Below, in pieces: positions 17,635 through 25,508 of a DNA stretch of 62,024 bases. Source of the stretch: JBGQOJ01 sp052119585. GTDB taxonomy: Bacteria; Pseudomonadota; Alphaproteobacteria; Rhodobacterales; Rhodobacteraceae. Below the pieces are notes generated by a model. It searched no databases, was not told where the DNA came from, and worked only from the letters and a program-made list of their open reading frames with translations. The stretch covers positions 1-62,024 of the forward strand of contig NZ_JBGQOJ010000020.1 in NCBI RefSeq assembly GCF_052119585.1, given 5' to 3'. A program made the translations under genes and the position numbers. The first letter of the stretch is position 1. Every line of letters starts with the position of its first letter.

Positions 17635-18096
17635 TCATCCCTCGTCCACCACCGTGAACAAGGTCGGCACCGCCGGACATGGCGTCAGATCGTTCTGCAC
17701 GATGTCGGACAGCCGCGTCTGGTGCAAAAACACATAGACATGCGCGCTCAGGCTTTCCCACAGGCGGTTGGTCAGCGATTGCGCCCGCGTGCCCGATGAC
17801 CCGCCCGACGCCCCCGCCCCCTGATGCATCGCGCTGACCGTCTCGTCCACCGCCTCCAGAATATCTGACACCCGGATCGCATCCGGCGACCGCGACAGAC
17901 GGTATCCGCCCCCCGGACCACGCACAGAATCCACCAGCCCCGCCCGCCGCAACTTGACGAAAAGCTGCTCCAGATAGGGCAAGCTGATATCCTGACGTTT
18001 GGAAATTTCCGCCAAAGACACCAGTGCCTCGTCCTTTTGTGTCGCCAGATCGGCCAGCGCAACCATCGCGTAACGGCCCTTGGTGCTCAGTTTCAT
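17635..18096 (-). CDS. iscR: Rrf2-family Fe-S regulator, IscR type
   Basis: 153 aa. A winged helix occupies about residues 1-65 (VSLAEISKRQDISLPYLEQL, with the GPGGGYRL wing), as in IscR/RirA. IscR of enterobacteria binds a 2Fe-2S cluster through three cysteines near positions 92-104; this region here (HQGAGASGGSSGTRAQS) has none, and the only cysteine is Cys140. IscR of Rhodobacter sphaeroides is known to ligate its cluster in an unusual way with one cysteine, so loss of function is not implied. It heads the suf operon and probably senses cluster demand. Confidence 0.9.
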   Translation of the reverse strand: MKLSTKGRYAMVALADLATQKDEALVSLAEISKRQDISLPYLEQLFVKLRRAGLVDSVRGPGGGYRLSRSPDAIRVSDILEAVDETVSAMHQGAGASGGSSGTRAQSLTNRLWESLSAHVYVFLHQTRLSDIVQNDLTPCPAVPTLFTVVDEG

Positions 18097-18190
18097 GGGT
18101 TATTCCCTGCAATACGCCTGTAAAATCATTGACGAAAGCAAACGGGACGCTTACGTCCTGTCCACCCCGATCCGGCATTCCCGCCAGAGA

Positions 18191-18205
18191 TTAGAATAGT
18201 TCTAA
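18191..18205 (-). promoter_or_regulatory. Irr/ICE-type palindrome upstream of the suf operon
   Basis: TTAGAATAGTTCTAA is a perfect inverted repeat (TTAGAA-N3-TTCTAA), resembling the iron control element bound by the haem-responsive regulator Irr in alphaproteobacteria. It lies about 95-109 bp before iscR in the divergent gap with the hydrolase gene. Confidence 0.6.
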
Positions 18206-18267
18206 GGTAGTCGACCGATTTCGTCAAGAATGTCGGCGTCACCCCGATCAGAAAGACAGGGACATCA

Positions 18268-18921
18268 ATGCCCGAAGTAATTTTTCCTGGCCCCGAAGGC
18301 CGACTGGAAGGCCGCTATCATCCGCAAAAGGAAAAGGACGCGCCGATTGCGATCGTGCTGCATCCCCATCCGCAATTCGGCGGAACGATGAACAACCGCG
18401 TCGTCTACAACCTGCACTACGCGTTCTACAAAATGGGGTTCACCGTTTTGCGGTTCAATTTCCGTGGCGTGGGCCGCAGCCAGGGCGAATACGATCAGGG
18501 CATCGGCGAGCTTTCGGATGCGGCATCGGCGCTGGATTACCTGCAATCCATGAACCAGAACTCCAAGCATTGCTGGGTTGCCGGCTTCAGCTTCGGGGCC
18601 TGGATCGGTATGCAGCTGCTGATGCGCCGCCCCGAGATCACCGGCTTCATCTCGGTCTCTCCGCCCGCCAACATGTATGACTTCAGCTTCCTTGCGCCCT
18701 GCCCCGCGTCGGGTCTGGTGATCAACGGCAGCGCCGACCGCGTGGCACCGCCCAAGGACACGGTCAACCTGGTCGGCAAACTGCACGAGCAAAAAGGCAT
18801 CACCATCACACACCAGACGATCGAGGGGGCCGGTCACTTTTTTGAAGAGCCGCATATGGACACGATGATCGGCAACGTCGATCAATATGTGCGCCGCCGT
18901 CTGACAGAAACCTCGCGCTAG
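18268..18921 (+). CDS. conserved alpha/beta-hydrolase (COG2945-like)
   Basis: 217 aa. It begins with an HPHPQFGGTMNN segment, then RFNFRGVGRSQGEYD, the nucleophile elbow GFSFGA and a late GAGHFFEE histidine. This is the layout of a small cytosolic hydrolase family common in proteobacteria whose substrate is not known. It is divergent from iscR, sharing a 170-bp promoter region with the Irr-type palindrome. Confidence 0.8.
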   Translation: MPEVIFPGPEGRLEGRYHPQKEKDAPIAIVLHPHPQFGGTMNNRVVYNLHYAFYKMGFTVLRFNFRGVGRSQGEYDQGIGELSDAASALDYLQSMNQNSKHCWVAGFSFGAWIGMQLLMRRPEITGFISVSPPANMYDFSFLAPCPASGLVINGSADRVAPPKDTVNLVGKLHEQKGITITHQTIEGAGHFFEEPHMDTMIGNVDQYVRRRLTETSR

Positions 18922-18935
18922 GGTCCGCCCCCTAT

Positions 18936-18967
18936 CGCCGCCCTGACACTCGGGGCGGCGCCTTTCC
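18936..18967 (+). terminator. possible terminator after the hydrolase gene
   Basis: The stem CGCCGCCC / GGGCGGCG around an 8-9 base loop is followed by CCTTTCC only, so the T-run is weak. It may act as a terminator or as a 3' stabilising hairpin. Confidence 0.4.
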
Positions 18968-18984
18968 AGACAGGAGCCGCACAG

Positions 18985-19218
18985 ATGGACTATGTCATCG
19001 CAATGGCCGACGAACTTGCGGTCGAAGCCATCGAAATTGCCAAACGCACCGGCGACGACCTGTTGGTCGACCAGATCGCAGAGGTTGTCGGCGCCTCGTC
19101 CTCGACCCTGCAGGAGGCTTTCATGACCGCCGTCCGCGTCCGCCGCGCGGAAGAGCGTGCCCGCGCCATTCTAGCCGACCGCGCCAGCAAGGCCGCAAAG
19201 CAGACACCGGCGCGGTAG
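18985..19218 (+). CDS. small helical protein of unknown function
   Basis: 77 aa, predicted almost all helix: an acidic N-terminal half (MDYVIAMADELAVEAIEIAK) and an Arg-rich C-terminal half (VRVRRAEERARAILADR). It has no cysteines and no recognised motif. It follows the hydrolase by 63 bp with a CAGGAG ribosome site. Codon use matches its neighbours, which supports a real gene. Function unknown. Confidence 0.65.
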   Translation: MDYVIAMADELAVEAIEIAKRTGDDLLVDQIAEVVGASSSTLQEAFMTAVRVRRAEERARAILADRASKAAKQTPAR

Positions 19219-19244
19219 ATCGCCTGTTTTCCGCACGCTTATTT

Positions 19245-19264
19245 ACCGTATACCACCGTATACC
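19245..19264 (+). repeat. tandem 10-bp repeat with GTATAC upstream of icd
   Basis: Two exact adjacent copies of ACCGTATACC lie about 75-95 bp before the icd start. Each contains the palindrome GTATAC. This could be a regulator site, since one turn of DNA separates the copies. Confidence 0.5.
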
Positions 19265-19337
19265 GACTTCCCAATTCGATCCCTTTAGGCTATGACGCCC
19301 GCAATGCGTGATTCAGCCATGTAAGGGACGCCTCTCC

Positions 19338-20546
19338 ATGATCAAGATCAAAGTTGCAAACCCCGTCGTCGAGCTTGACGGCGACGAAATGACCCGGATC
19401 ATCTGGGATATTATCAAGCAAAAGCTGATCCTTCCCTACCTCGACCTTGATCTGAAGTATTACGATCTGGCCATGGAAGTCCGCGACGAGACCAACGACC
19501 AGATCACCATCGACGCGGCCGAGGCGATCAAGACATACGGCGTTGGCGTCAAATGCGCCACGATCACGCCGGACGAGCAGCGGGTCGAGGAATTCGGCCT
19601 CAAGAAGATGTGGAAGTCGCCCAACGGCACAATCCGCAACATTCTTGGCGGTGTTGTGTTCCGTGCGCCGATCATCTGCAAAAATGTGCCCCGCCTTGTG
19701 CCCGGCTGGACCCAGCCCATCGTCATCGGCCGTCACGCCTTTGGCGACCAGTACAAAGCCACCGATTTCCTGATGCCCGGCCCCGGCACCCTGACGATGA
19801 AATTCGTCGGCGAAGACGGTCAGGTGATCGAGCATGAAGTGTTCAAAGCCCCCTCTTCGGGTGTGGCCATGGGCATGTACAACCTTGATGACAGCATCAT
19901 GGATTTCGCCCGTGCTTCGCTGAACTACGGCCTGAATCTGGGCTGGCCGGTGTATCTGTCCACCAAGAACACCATCCTTAAGGCCTATGATGGACGCTTC
20001 AAGGATCTGTTCCAGAAGGTGTTCGAGGAAGAATTCGCCGACAAATTCAAAGCGAAGGGCATCACATACGAGCATCGCCTGATCGACGACATGGTTGCGT
20101 CCGCGATGAAATGGTCGGGCGGTTTTGTCTGGGCCTGCAAAAACTACGATGGCGACGTGCAGTCGGACACCGTGGCACAGGGCTTTGGCTCGCTTGGGCT
20201 GATGACCTCGGCGCTGATGACACCCGATGGCAAGGTCGTCGAGGCAGAGGCCGCGCACGGCACCGTCACGCGCCACTACCGCCAGCACCAGAAGGGCGAG
20301 GCCACATCGACGAACTCTATCGCGTCGATCTTTGCCTGGACCGGCGGCCTGAAGCACCGTGCGAAACTGGACAACAATGCCGAACTGATGGCCTTTGCAG
20401 AGACGCTGGAGAAGGTGACCGTCGACACTGTGGAAAGCGGTTTCATGACCAAGGATCTGGCACTTCTGGTTGGTCCCGATCAGAAATGGTTGACCACAGA
20501 GGGCTTCTTGTCGAAGGTGGATGAGAACCTTAACAAAGCCATGTAA
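19338..20546 (+). CDS. icd: NADP-dependent isocitrate dehydrogenase
   Basis: 402 aa, homodimeric type found in alphaproteobacteria and eukaryotes. It starts MIKIKVANPVVELDGDEMTR, and has the substrate loop SPNGTIRNILGG, the metal-binding IDDMVA segment, and the EAEAAHGTVTRHYR motif. It converts isocitrate to 2-oxoglutarate in the TCA cycle, producing NADPH. The ATG at 19338 follows AAGGGA; the earlier in-frame start at 19308 adds unrelated residues. Confidence 0.96.
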   Translation: MIKIKVANPVVELDGDEMTRIIWDIIKQKLILPYLDLDLKYYDLAMEVRDETNDQITIDAAEAIKTYGVGVKCATITPDEQRVEEFGLKKMWKSPNGTIRNILGGVVFRAPIICKNVPRLVPGWTQPIVIGRHAFGDQYKATDFLMPGPGTLTMKFVGEDGQVIEHEVFKAPSSGVAMGMYNLDDSIMDFARASLNYGLNLGWPVYLSTKNTILKAYDGRFKDLFQKVFEEEFADKFKAKGITYEHRLIDDMVASAMKWSGGFVWACKNYDGDVQSDTVAQGFGSLGLMTSALMTPDGKVVEAEAAHGTVTRHYRQHQKGEATSTNSIASIFAWTGGLKHRAKLDNNAELMAFAETLEKVTVDTVESGFMTKDLALLVGPDQKWLTTEGFLSKVDENLNKAM

Positions 20547-20562
20547 TATGATGTAAAGTAAT

Positions 20563-20592
20563 GAAAAAGGCGGGAATTTACCCCGCCTTTTT
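20563..20592 (+). terminator. rho-independent terminator after icd
   Basis: The stem AAAAAGGCGGG / CCCGCCTTTTT around a short loop ends in a T-run. Confidence 0.85.
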
Positions 20593-20594
20593 CA

Positions 20595-20629
20595 TGCCTG
20601 CGGCGCGGATATTTTTACCAAAAAGAGGA
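20595..20629 (+). repeat. intergenic repeat, copy B
   Basis: TGCCTGCGGCGCGGATATTT continues into TTACCAAAAAGAGGA, nearly identical to copies A and D. It lies directly between the icd terminator and the convergent amidotransferase gene. Confidence 0.75.
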
Positions 20630-21409
20630 TCAGGACGCGGGCGCGAAGGGTTCGATCGCAACACGGTCCCCGTCAAAGGTGCAAAAGCTGCCCGGCGGCA
20701 CGGCCTGCCAGTCGTCTTCGCCGTCTTGCAGCGGTTCGGACACAACCGCGCGACCACGGCGCGTCTCGCTCCATTTATGGAACAGGGTCGGGGCCTTATC
20801 GTCCGAGGCGTAGCGCACCGCATAAAGCTTTTGCCCGTCCGACAACGCCGCCGTCAGGCGCATATGCGGCGCGGCACCGACGGCCTTCGACATCGTCTCG
20901 ACCCGGCCTACGGCCCGCTCCAGTGCGCCCCTGGGGTCTGTCGCCAGCCCTTCTCCCAGGGCCAGCAGAAACAATGCCTCGCTGTCAGTCGCGCCTTTGC
21001 GGTGCGGGTATAGCGCGTCCGGGATCGCCATATCGGCCTGTTTGCGGAACATATCGAAGCCGCCGATCTGGCCGTTGTGCATGAAGGACCAGGCGCCCGA
21101 GACAAAGGGATGGCAATTGTTGCGGCTGGTTGCGGTGCCGGTTGACGCGCGGACATGGGCCAGAAACAGCGCCGATCGCACCTGGCTGGCCAGCGACCGC
21201 AGATTAGGGTCCGACCATGCCGGATAGACATCGCGGTACAGGCCCGGCTCTGCCCGCTGGTCATACCATGCGATCCCGAAGCCGTCGGCATTGGTCGACG
21301 TCGTGCACCGCGATGCGTTCTGCGACTGGGCGATCAATGAATGATCCGGGTCTGAGACGATCTCTGACAAAAAGATCGGGGAGCCAATATAGGCGGCCCA
21401 TCTACACAT
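20630..21409 (-). CDS. class II glutamine amidotransferase (EgtC/YafJ-like)
   Basis: 259 aa. The start MCRWAAY exposes the catalytic Cys2 after Met removal, and the class II motifs follow (NADGFGIAWY, LAHVRAST, CHPFVSG, FMHNGQI). The fold hydrolyses gamma-glutamyl amides. Family members include EgtC (ergothioneine pathway) and YafJ; there are no egt genes in the window, so the role is open. It follows a small DUF6356-like gene by 32 bp. Confidence 0.83.
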   Translation of the reverse strand: MCRWAAYIGSPIFLSEIVSDPDHSLIAQSQNASRCTTSTNADGFGIAWYDQRAEPGLYRDVYPAWSDPNLRSLASQVRSALFLAHVRASTGTATSRNNCHPFVSGAWSFMHNGQIGGFDMFRKQADMAIPDALYPHRKGATDSEALFLLALGEGLATDPRGALERAVGRVETMSKAVGAAPHMRLTAALSDGQKLYAVRYASDDKAPTLFHKWSETRRGRAVVSEPLQDGEDDWQAVPPGSFCTFDGDRVAIEPFAPAS

Positions 21410-21441
21410 TCACTGGCCTCTGCTCGGCTATGGGGATCGGG

Positions 21442-21648
21442 TTATTGCCCCCGATTATGGGTCTTGGCGTAAAGTCCGGCGATGATACCGCTTGCGGTCT
21501 TCTCGAACAAGCAAGGGATGATGGCATGGACCATCGCCGCCCCCGCCGCCGCAAAGAGTTTCAGCGAAAAGCTGCCGGCAAAGCGGGCGTGTTCCAGATA
21601 GGTCTCGTCGACCTTTTGTGGATGATCGAGGAAAATGCGGTTGATCAT
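21442..21648 (-). CDS. DUF6356-like small membrane protein
   Basis: 68 aa. It starts MINRIFLDHPQKVDETYLEH, contains one hydrophobic stretch (LFAAAGAAMVHAIIPCLF), and ends hydrophilic. The HPxxVxETYxEH pattern is typical of a small family annotated DUF6356 in alphaproteobacteria; its function is not known. Longer upstream starts exist (to 21717), but homology begins at this Met. It lies upstream of the amidotransferase on the same strand. Confidence 0.68.
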   Translation of the reverse strand: MINRIFLDHPQKVDETYLEHARFAGSFSLKLFAAAGAAMVHAIIPCLFEKTASGIIAGLYAKTHNRGQ

Positions 21649-21770
21649 GTGCGTTTGTCCCATGCGGCATGTGGTTAAGGGGAAACATACACCGGGCGGG
21701 GCGGGATGTTTTCTCAAACATCGGGGGAAAATAATTTATATTGGGATATTTTCTGTTATAGGCTGTCCAG

Positions 21771-22229
21771 ATGGAGACAATCGACCCGCTAGACCGCAAA
21801 ATCCTTGGAGAACTGCAACGCAACGCGGATACCGCGCTTGAAGTGTTGGGCGAACGTGTGGGCCTGTCGCGCAATGCCGTCTGGCGCCGCGTCAAGGCGA
21901 TGGAGGCACGCGGACTGATCCGCGCCCGCGTGGCGCTGCTGGACCCTGTGCAGCTGGGCCTTGGCCTGTCGGTGTTTATCCTGATCCGCACCGCGCGGCA
22001 TGACCCCGAATGGCTGGCGGCCTTTGCCGCGGCAACGCGGGATATGCCGGAAATTCTGGGCGCTTACCGGATGACCGGCGATCTGGACTATCTGATCCGC
22101 GCCCGCGTGTCGGATGTGGCGGACTACGACGCGCTGTATCAAAGGCTGATCCGGCGGGTCGAGATGAAGGATGTCTCAGCCAGCTTTGTGATGGAAGAGA
22201 TCAAGGAAACGACGCAGTTGCCACTGTGA
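21771..22229 (+). CDS. Lrp/AsnC-family transcriptional regulator
   Basis: 152 aa. The N-terminal helix-turn-helix (about residues 1-60, DRKILGELQRNADTALEVLG) is followed by a RAM ligand domain (GAYRMTGDLDYLIRARVSD, DVSASFVMEEIKETTQLPL). Such proteins usually sense amino acids and often control a neighbouring exporter or catabolic gene. Here two small membrane transporter-like genes follow on the same strand. Confidence 0.9.
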   Translation: METIDPLDRKILGELQRNADTALEVLGERVGLSRNAVWRRVKAMEARGLIRARVALLDPVQLGLGLSVFILIRTARHDPEWLAAFAAATRDMPEILGAYRMTGDLDYLIRARVSDVADYDALYQRLIRRVEMKDVSASFVMEEIKETTQLPL

Positions 22230-22268
22230 CGCTGGACAATCCCCCTGCGCTTTGTCAGCACTGTGGCC

Positions 22269-22871
22269 ATGTCGCAAAATCACAACCACTCCCCGATCGA
22301 AGATGCCCAGGCCTTTGTCCTTGGCACCGCCCTATGCGCGTTAAGCGTGACAATGCTGACCCATCTGGGGCTGATCACCGGACAGACGGCGGGCCTTGCG
22401 GTGTTGCTGTCCTATGTTGGCGGGTGGTCGTTCGGGCCGGTTTTCTTTGTGATCAACCTGCCGTTCTATCTGCTGGCCTATCTTCGGATGGGGCCAAGGT
22501 TTACCGCGAAAAGCTTTGTCGCCGTCGGGCTTTTGTCGGTCTTTGCCCAGGTGATGCCTAGCCTTGTGCGGTTCGAACATCTGGATCCGGCCCTGGGGGC
22601 CTTGTTGGCTGGGGCGATTGCGGGGCTTGGCCTGATTGTGCTGTTCCGCCACGGGGCCAGTCTTGGCGGGGTGGGCGTTCTTGCGCTTTATCTACAGGAC
22701 AAGACAGGGTTTCGCGCGGGCTGGACGCAACTGGGCTTTGACGCCATCCTGTTTTGCGCCGCTTATTTCCTTCTGGATGCGCGCATCGTCGCCTATTCGT
22801 TACTCGGGGCGGTGATTGTCAATCTTGTGATCGCGGTCAACCACCGCAAAGACCGTTACATCGCAACATAA
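22269..22871 (+). CDS. YitT-family-like inner membrane protein
   Basis: 200 aa with about six helices. The opening THLGLITGQTAGLAVLLSY and the FRHGASLGGVGVLALYLQ segment match the YitT/DUF161 membrane family, whose function is unknown. The ATG at 22269 lacks a clear ribosome site; a GTG two codons upstream is possible. It may be regulated by the adjacent Lrp protein. Confidence 0.72.
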   Translation: MSQNHNHSPIEDAQAFVLGTALCALSVTMLTHLGLITGQTAGLAVLLSYVGGWSFGPVFFVINLPFYLLAYLRMGPRFTAKSFVAVGLLSVFAQVMPSLVRFEHLDPALGALLAGAIAGLGLIVLFRHGASLGGVGVLALYLQDKTGFRAGWTQLGFDAILFCAAYFLLDARIVAYSLLGAVIVNLVIAVNHRKDRYIAT

Positions 22872-22881
22872 GGGGCCGACC

Positions 22882-23217
22882 ATGCCGACGCAGTATATCT
22901 ATCTGGTGATTGCCGTGATGTTCGAAACCTTCGGCACCTCGTGCCTTCAGGCCAGCCAGCAATTCACGCGGTTCTGGCCCTCTGTCGGGGTGGTTGTGGG
23001 ATTTGCCGGTGCCTTTGTGTTCCTCAGCCTGACGCTGAAATATATGCCTGTCGGAATCGTCTATGCGCTTTGGTCGGGACTGGGGATCGTTCTGATCGCG
23101 TTGATCGGGTTGGTGGTTTTTGGACAAAAGCTGGATTTACCCGCAATTTTCGGGATGACGCTTATTGTATCTGGTATTTTAGTCATTAATTTCTTCTCAA
23201 ACAGCGCCACGCACTAG
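22882..23217 (+). CDS. small multidrug resistance (SMR) family transporter
   Basis: 111 aa, four helices, with the conserved membrane glutamate in helix 1 (AVMFETFGTSCLQAS) and the second-helix FLSLTLKYMPVGIVYALWSG motif. SMR proteins are dimeric proton-coupled exporters of cations, polyamines or guanidinium. Cargo cannot be assigned. It follows the YitT-like gene by 10 bp. Confidence 0.88.
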   Translation: MPTQYIYLVIAVMFETFGTSCLQASQQFTRFWPSVGVVVGFAGAFVFLSLTLKYMPVGIVYALWSGLGIVLIALIGLVVFGQKLDLPAIFGMTLIVSGILVINFFSNSATH

Positions 23218-23302
23218 AACCGGCACTATGCCCCTAGCCTTTCGGGGGATTCAACGGTATGGCGCACCCAAATACATCCAAATCCAGAACAGGCGCCCTT
23301 TC

Positions 23303-25120
23303 ATGGACCTTAGAAATATTGCGATCATCGCACACGTTGACCACGGCAAAACGACGCTGGTGGACGAGTTGCTGAAACAATCCGGTGCATTCCGCGAGAA
23401 TCAGGCTGTGGCCGAACGTGCCATGGACAGCAACGACCTGGAGCGCGAGCGCGGGATCACCATTCTTGCGAAAGCCACCAGCCTTGAGTGGGGCGGCCTG
23501 CGCATCAACATCGTCGACACCCCCGGCCACGCCGACTTTGGTGGCGAAGTAGAGCGGATCCTGTCCATGGTGGACGGTGTTGTTCTGCTGGTTGACGCCG
23601 CCGAAGGCCCGATGCCACAGACCAAATTCGTGACCGCCAAGGCGCTTGCCCTTGGCCTTCGCCCGATTGTTGTCCTGAACAAGGTCGACAAGAACGACGC
23701 CGAGCCTGATCGCGCCCTGAACGAGGTCTTCGACCTGTTCGCCAACCTTGGCGCAGACGACGACCAGCTTGATTTCCCGGTGATGTATGCATCGGGCCGG
23801 TCCGGCTGGGCCGATATGGAACTGGACGGCCCGCGCAAGAACCTTGATGCCCTGTACAAGCTGATCGTGGATCACGTGCCCGCCCCCGCGCAGGTCGCGG
23901 CCCGCGCAGAGCCGTTCCGCATGCTGGCAACGACCCTTGGGTCCGACCCGTTCATCGGCCGCATCCTGACCGGTCGCGTTGAAAGCGGCACATTGACCGT
24001 CGGCGAGACGATCAAGGCCCTGTCGCGCACGCATGAAAAGATCGAGCAGTTCCGCGTCACCAAGATCATGGCGTTCCGCGGTCTGGGCCAGCAGGCAATC
24101 GACGCCGCCGAAGCAGGCGATATCGTGACCATCGCCGGCATGTCCAAATGTACCGTTGCCGACACGCTGTGCGCGATGGAACTTGACGTGGCCCTGCCCG
24201 CCCAGCCCATTGATCCGCCAACAATTTCGGTGACCTTCGGCATCAACGACAGCCCGCTGGCTGGCAAGGACGGCAAAAAGGTCCAGTCCCGCGTCATCCG
24301 CGAGCGTCTGATGAAAGAGGCCGAATCCAACGTCGCAATCCACGTCGAGGATTCGCCGCAGGGCGACTCGTTTATCGTGTCGGGCCGTGGCGAATTGCAG
24401 ATGGGCGTTCTGATCGAAAACATGCGCCGCGAGGGTTTCGAACTTTCGATTTCTCGCCCGCAGGTGCTGTTTCAGGACATCGACGGCGTCCGGAACGAGC
24501 CGATCGAAGAAGCGACCATCGACGTGGATGACGAATACTCCGGCGTTGTGATCGAGAAACTGACCGGCCCGCGCAAAGGCGAACTGGTCGAGATGAAGCC
24601 GGCAGGCGTCGGCAAGACCCGCATCATCGCCCATGTGCCATCGCGCGGCCTGATCGGTTATCACGGCGAATTCCTGACCGACACGCGCGGCACAGGTGTT
24701 CTGAACCGTGTGTTCCACGCCTGGGCACCGCACAAGGGTGTGATCCCCGGTCGTCGCGCCGGTGTGCTGATCTCGATGGAATCGGGCATTTCGGTTGGCT
24801 ACGCGATCTGGAAGCTGGAAGATCGCGGCAAGTTCTTCATTGGTGTTCAGGAACCGGTCTATACTGGTATGATCATCGGCGAGCACAACCGCGAGAACGA
24901 CCTTGAGGTCAATCCGCTGCGTGCCAAGCAGTTGACCAACGTGCGCGCCTCGGGAACAGATGAAGCGACAAAAACAACCACGCCGGTTCGCCTGTCGCTG
25001 GAGCAAGCCATTGCCTATATCGACGATGACGAGTTGGTCGAGGTGACCCCGTTGGTTGTTCGGATGCGCAAGCGCTTCCTTGACCCGCATGAGCGCAAGC
25101 GCCAGTCGCGCGCGGGCTGA
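23303..25120 (+). CDS. typA: ribosome-associated GTPase TypA/BipA
   Basis: 605 aa. It has the translational GTPase G1 (AHVDHGKTT), G2/G3 (RERGIT, DTPGHADFGGEV), G4 (NKVD) motifs, then EF-G-like domains and the BipA-specific C-terminus. It binds 70S ribosomes and aids 50S assembly and stress growth. The ATG at 23303 is chosen because the homology starts at MDLRNIAIIAHVDHG; the frame is open further upstream to 23228. Confidence 0.95.
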   Translation: MDLRNIAIIAHVDHGKTTLVDELLKQSGAFRENQAVAERAMDSNDLERERGITILAKATSLEWGGLRINIVDTPGHADFGGEVERILSMVDGVVLLVDAAEGPMPQTKFVTAKALALGLRPIVVLNKVDKNDAEPDRALNEVFDLFANLGADDDQLDFPVMYASGRSGWADMELDGPRKNLDALYKLIVDHVPAPAQVAARAEPFRMLATTLGSDPFIGRILTGRVESGTLTVGETIKALSRTHEKIEQFRVTKIMAFRGLGQQAIDAAEAGDIVTIAGMSKCTVADTLCAMELDVALPAQPIDPPTISVTFGINDSPLAGKDGKKVQSRVIRERLMKEAESNVAIHVEDSPQGDSFIVSGRGELQMGVLIENMRREGFELSISRPQVLFQDIDGVRNEPIEEATIDVDDEYSGVVIEKLTGPRKGELVEMKPAGVGKTRIIAHVPSRGLIGYHGEFLTDTRGTGVLNRVFHAWAPHKGVIPGRRAGVLISMESGISVGYAIWKLEDRGKFFIGVQEPVYTGMIIGEHNRENDLEVNPLRAKQLTNVRASGTDEATKTTTPVRLSLEQAIAYIDDDELVEVTPLVVRMRKRFLDPHERKRQSRAG

Positions 25121-25139
25121 TCGCAGGGCATAGAATACG

Positions 25140-25171
25140 AAAACGGCGGGTCATTGACCCGCCGTTTTTTT
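25140..25171 (+). terminator. rho-independent terminator after typA
   Basis: The stem AAAACGGCGGG / CCCGCCGTTTT with a seven-base loop is followed by T-rich sequence. Confidence 0.85.
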
Positions 25172-25189
25172 GTGTGGCAATCGCAGGAT

Positions 25190-25222
25190 GACTGCGGCGC
25201 GGATATTTTCAGAACAAAGAAA
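25190..25222 (+). repeat. intergenic repeat, copy C
   Basis: GACTGCGGCGCGGATATTTT continues into CAGAACAAAGAA, related to copies A, B and D. It lies between the typA terminator and the convergent DUF1330 gene. Confidence 0.65.
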
Positions 25223-25507
25223 TCAAAGTTCTTCGACGATCACCAGATCCCGCTCGGACGCGCCGCGCGCATGGCTCAATGCCTCCTGATAGGCGGGCGA
25301 ATTATAGCAGTCATGGGCGGCCTGAAGGCTTGGAAAACGGGCGACGACATTGCGCTTGCGATCATTGCCCTCGAGTTGCTCGTATTTTCCGCCGCGCACA
25401 AGAAACACGCCGCCGTGATCGGCAATCGCACCGGTCGCCAGCGCCGCGTATTTGCCGTAGGCCTCTTCATTGGTCACATGCACATGGGCAATCCAAAGTG
25501 CGGTCAT
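25223..25507 (-). CDS. DUF1330-family protein
   Basis: 94 aa, a ferredoxin-like alpha+beta barrel family (MTALWIAHVHVTNEEAYGKY start, FLVRGGKYEQLEGND, FPSLQAAHDCYNSPAYQEAL). The biochemical role of DUF1330 is unknown. It begins one base after the alaS stop, so it is probably co-transcribed with alaS. Confidence 0.85.
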   Translation of the reverse strand: MTALWIAHVHVTNEEAYGKYAALATGAIADHGGVFLVRGGKYEQLEGNDRKRNVVARFPSLQAAHDCYNSPAYQEALSHARGASERDLVIVEEL

Positions 25508-25508
25508 C

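Noticed and set aside
23234..25090. 618-aa open frame antisense to typA
   Set aside because: It is a long shadow frame caused by high G+C; typA is unambiguous on the other strand.
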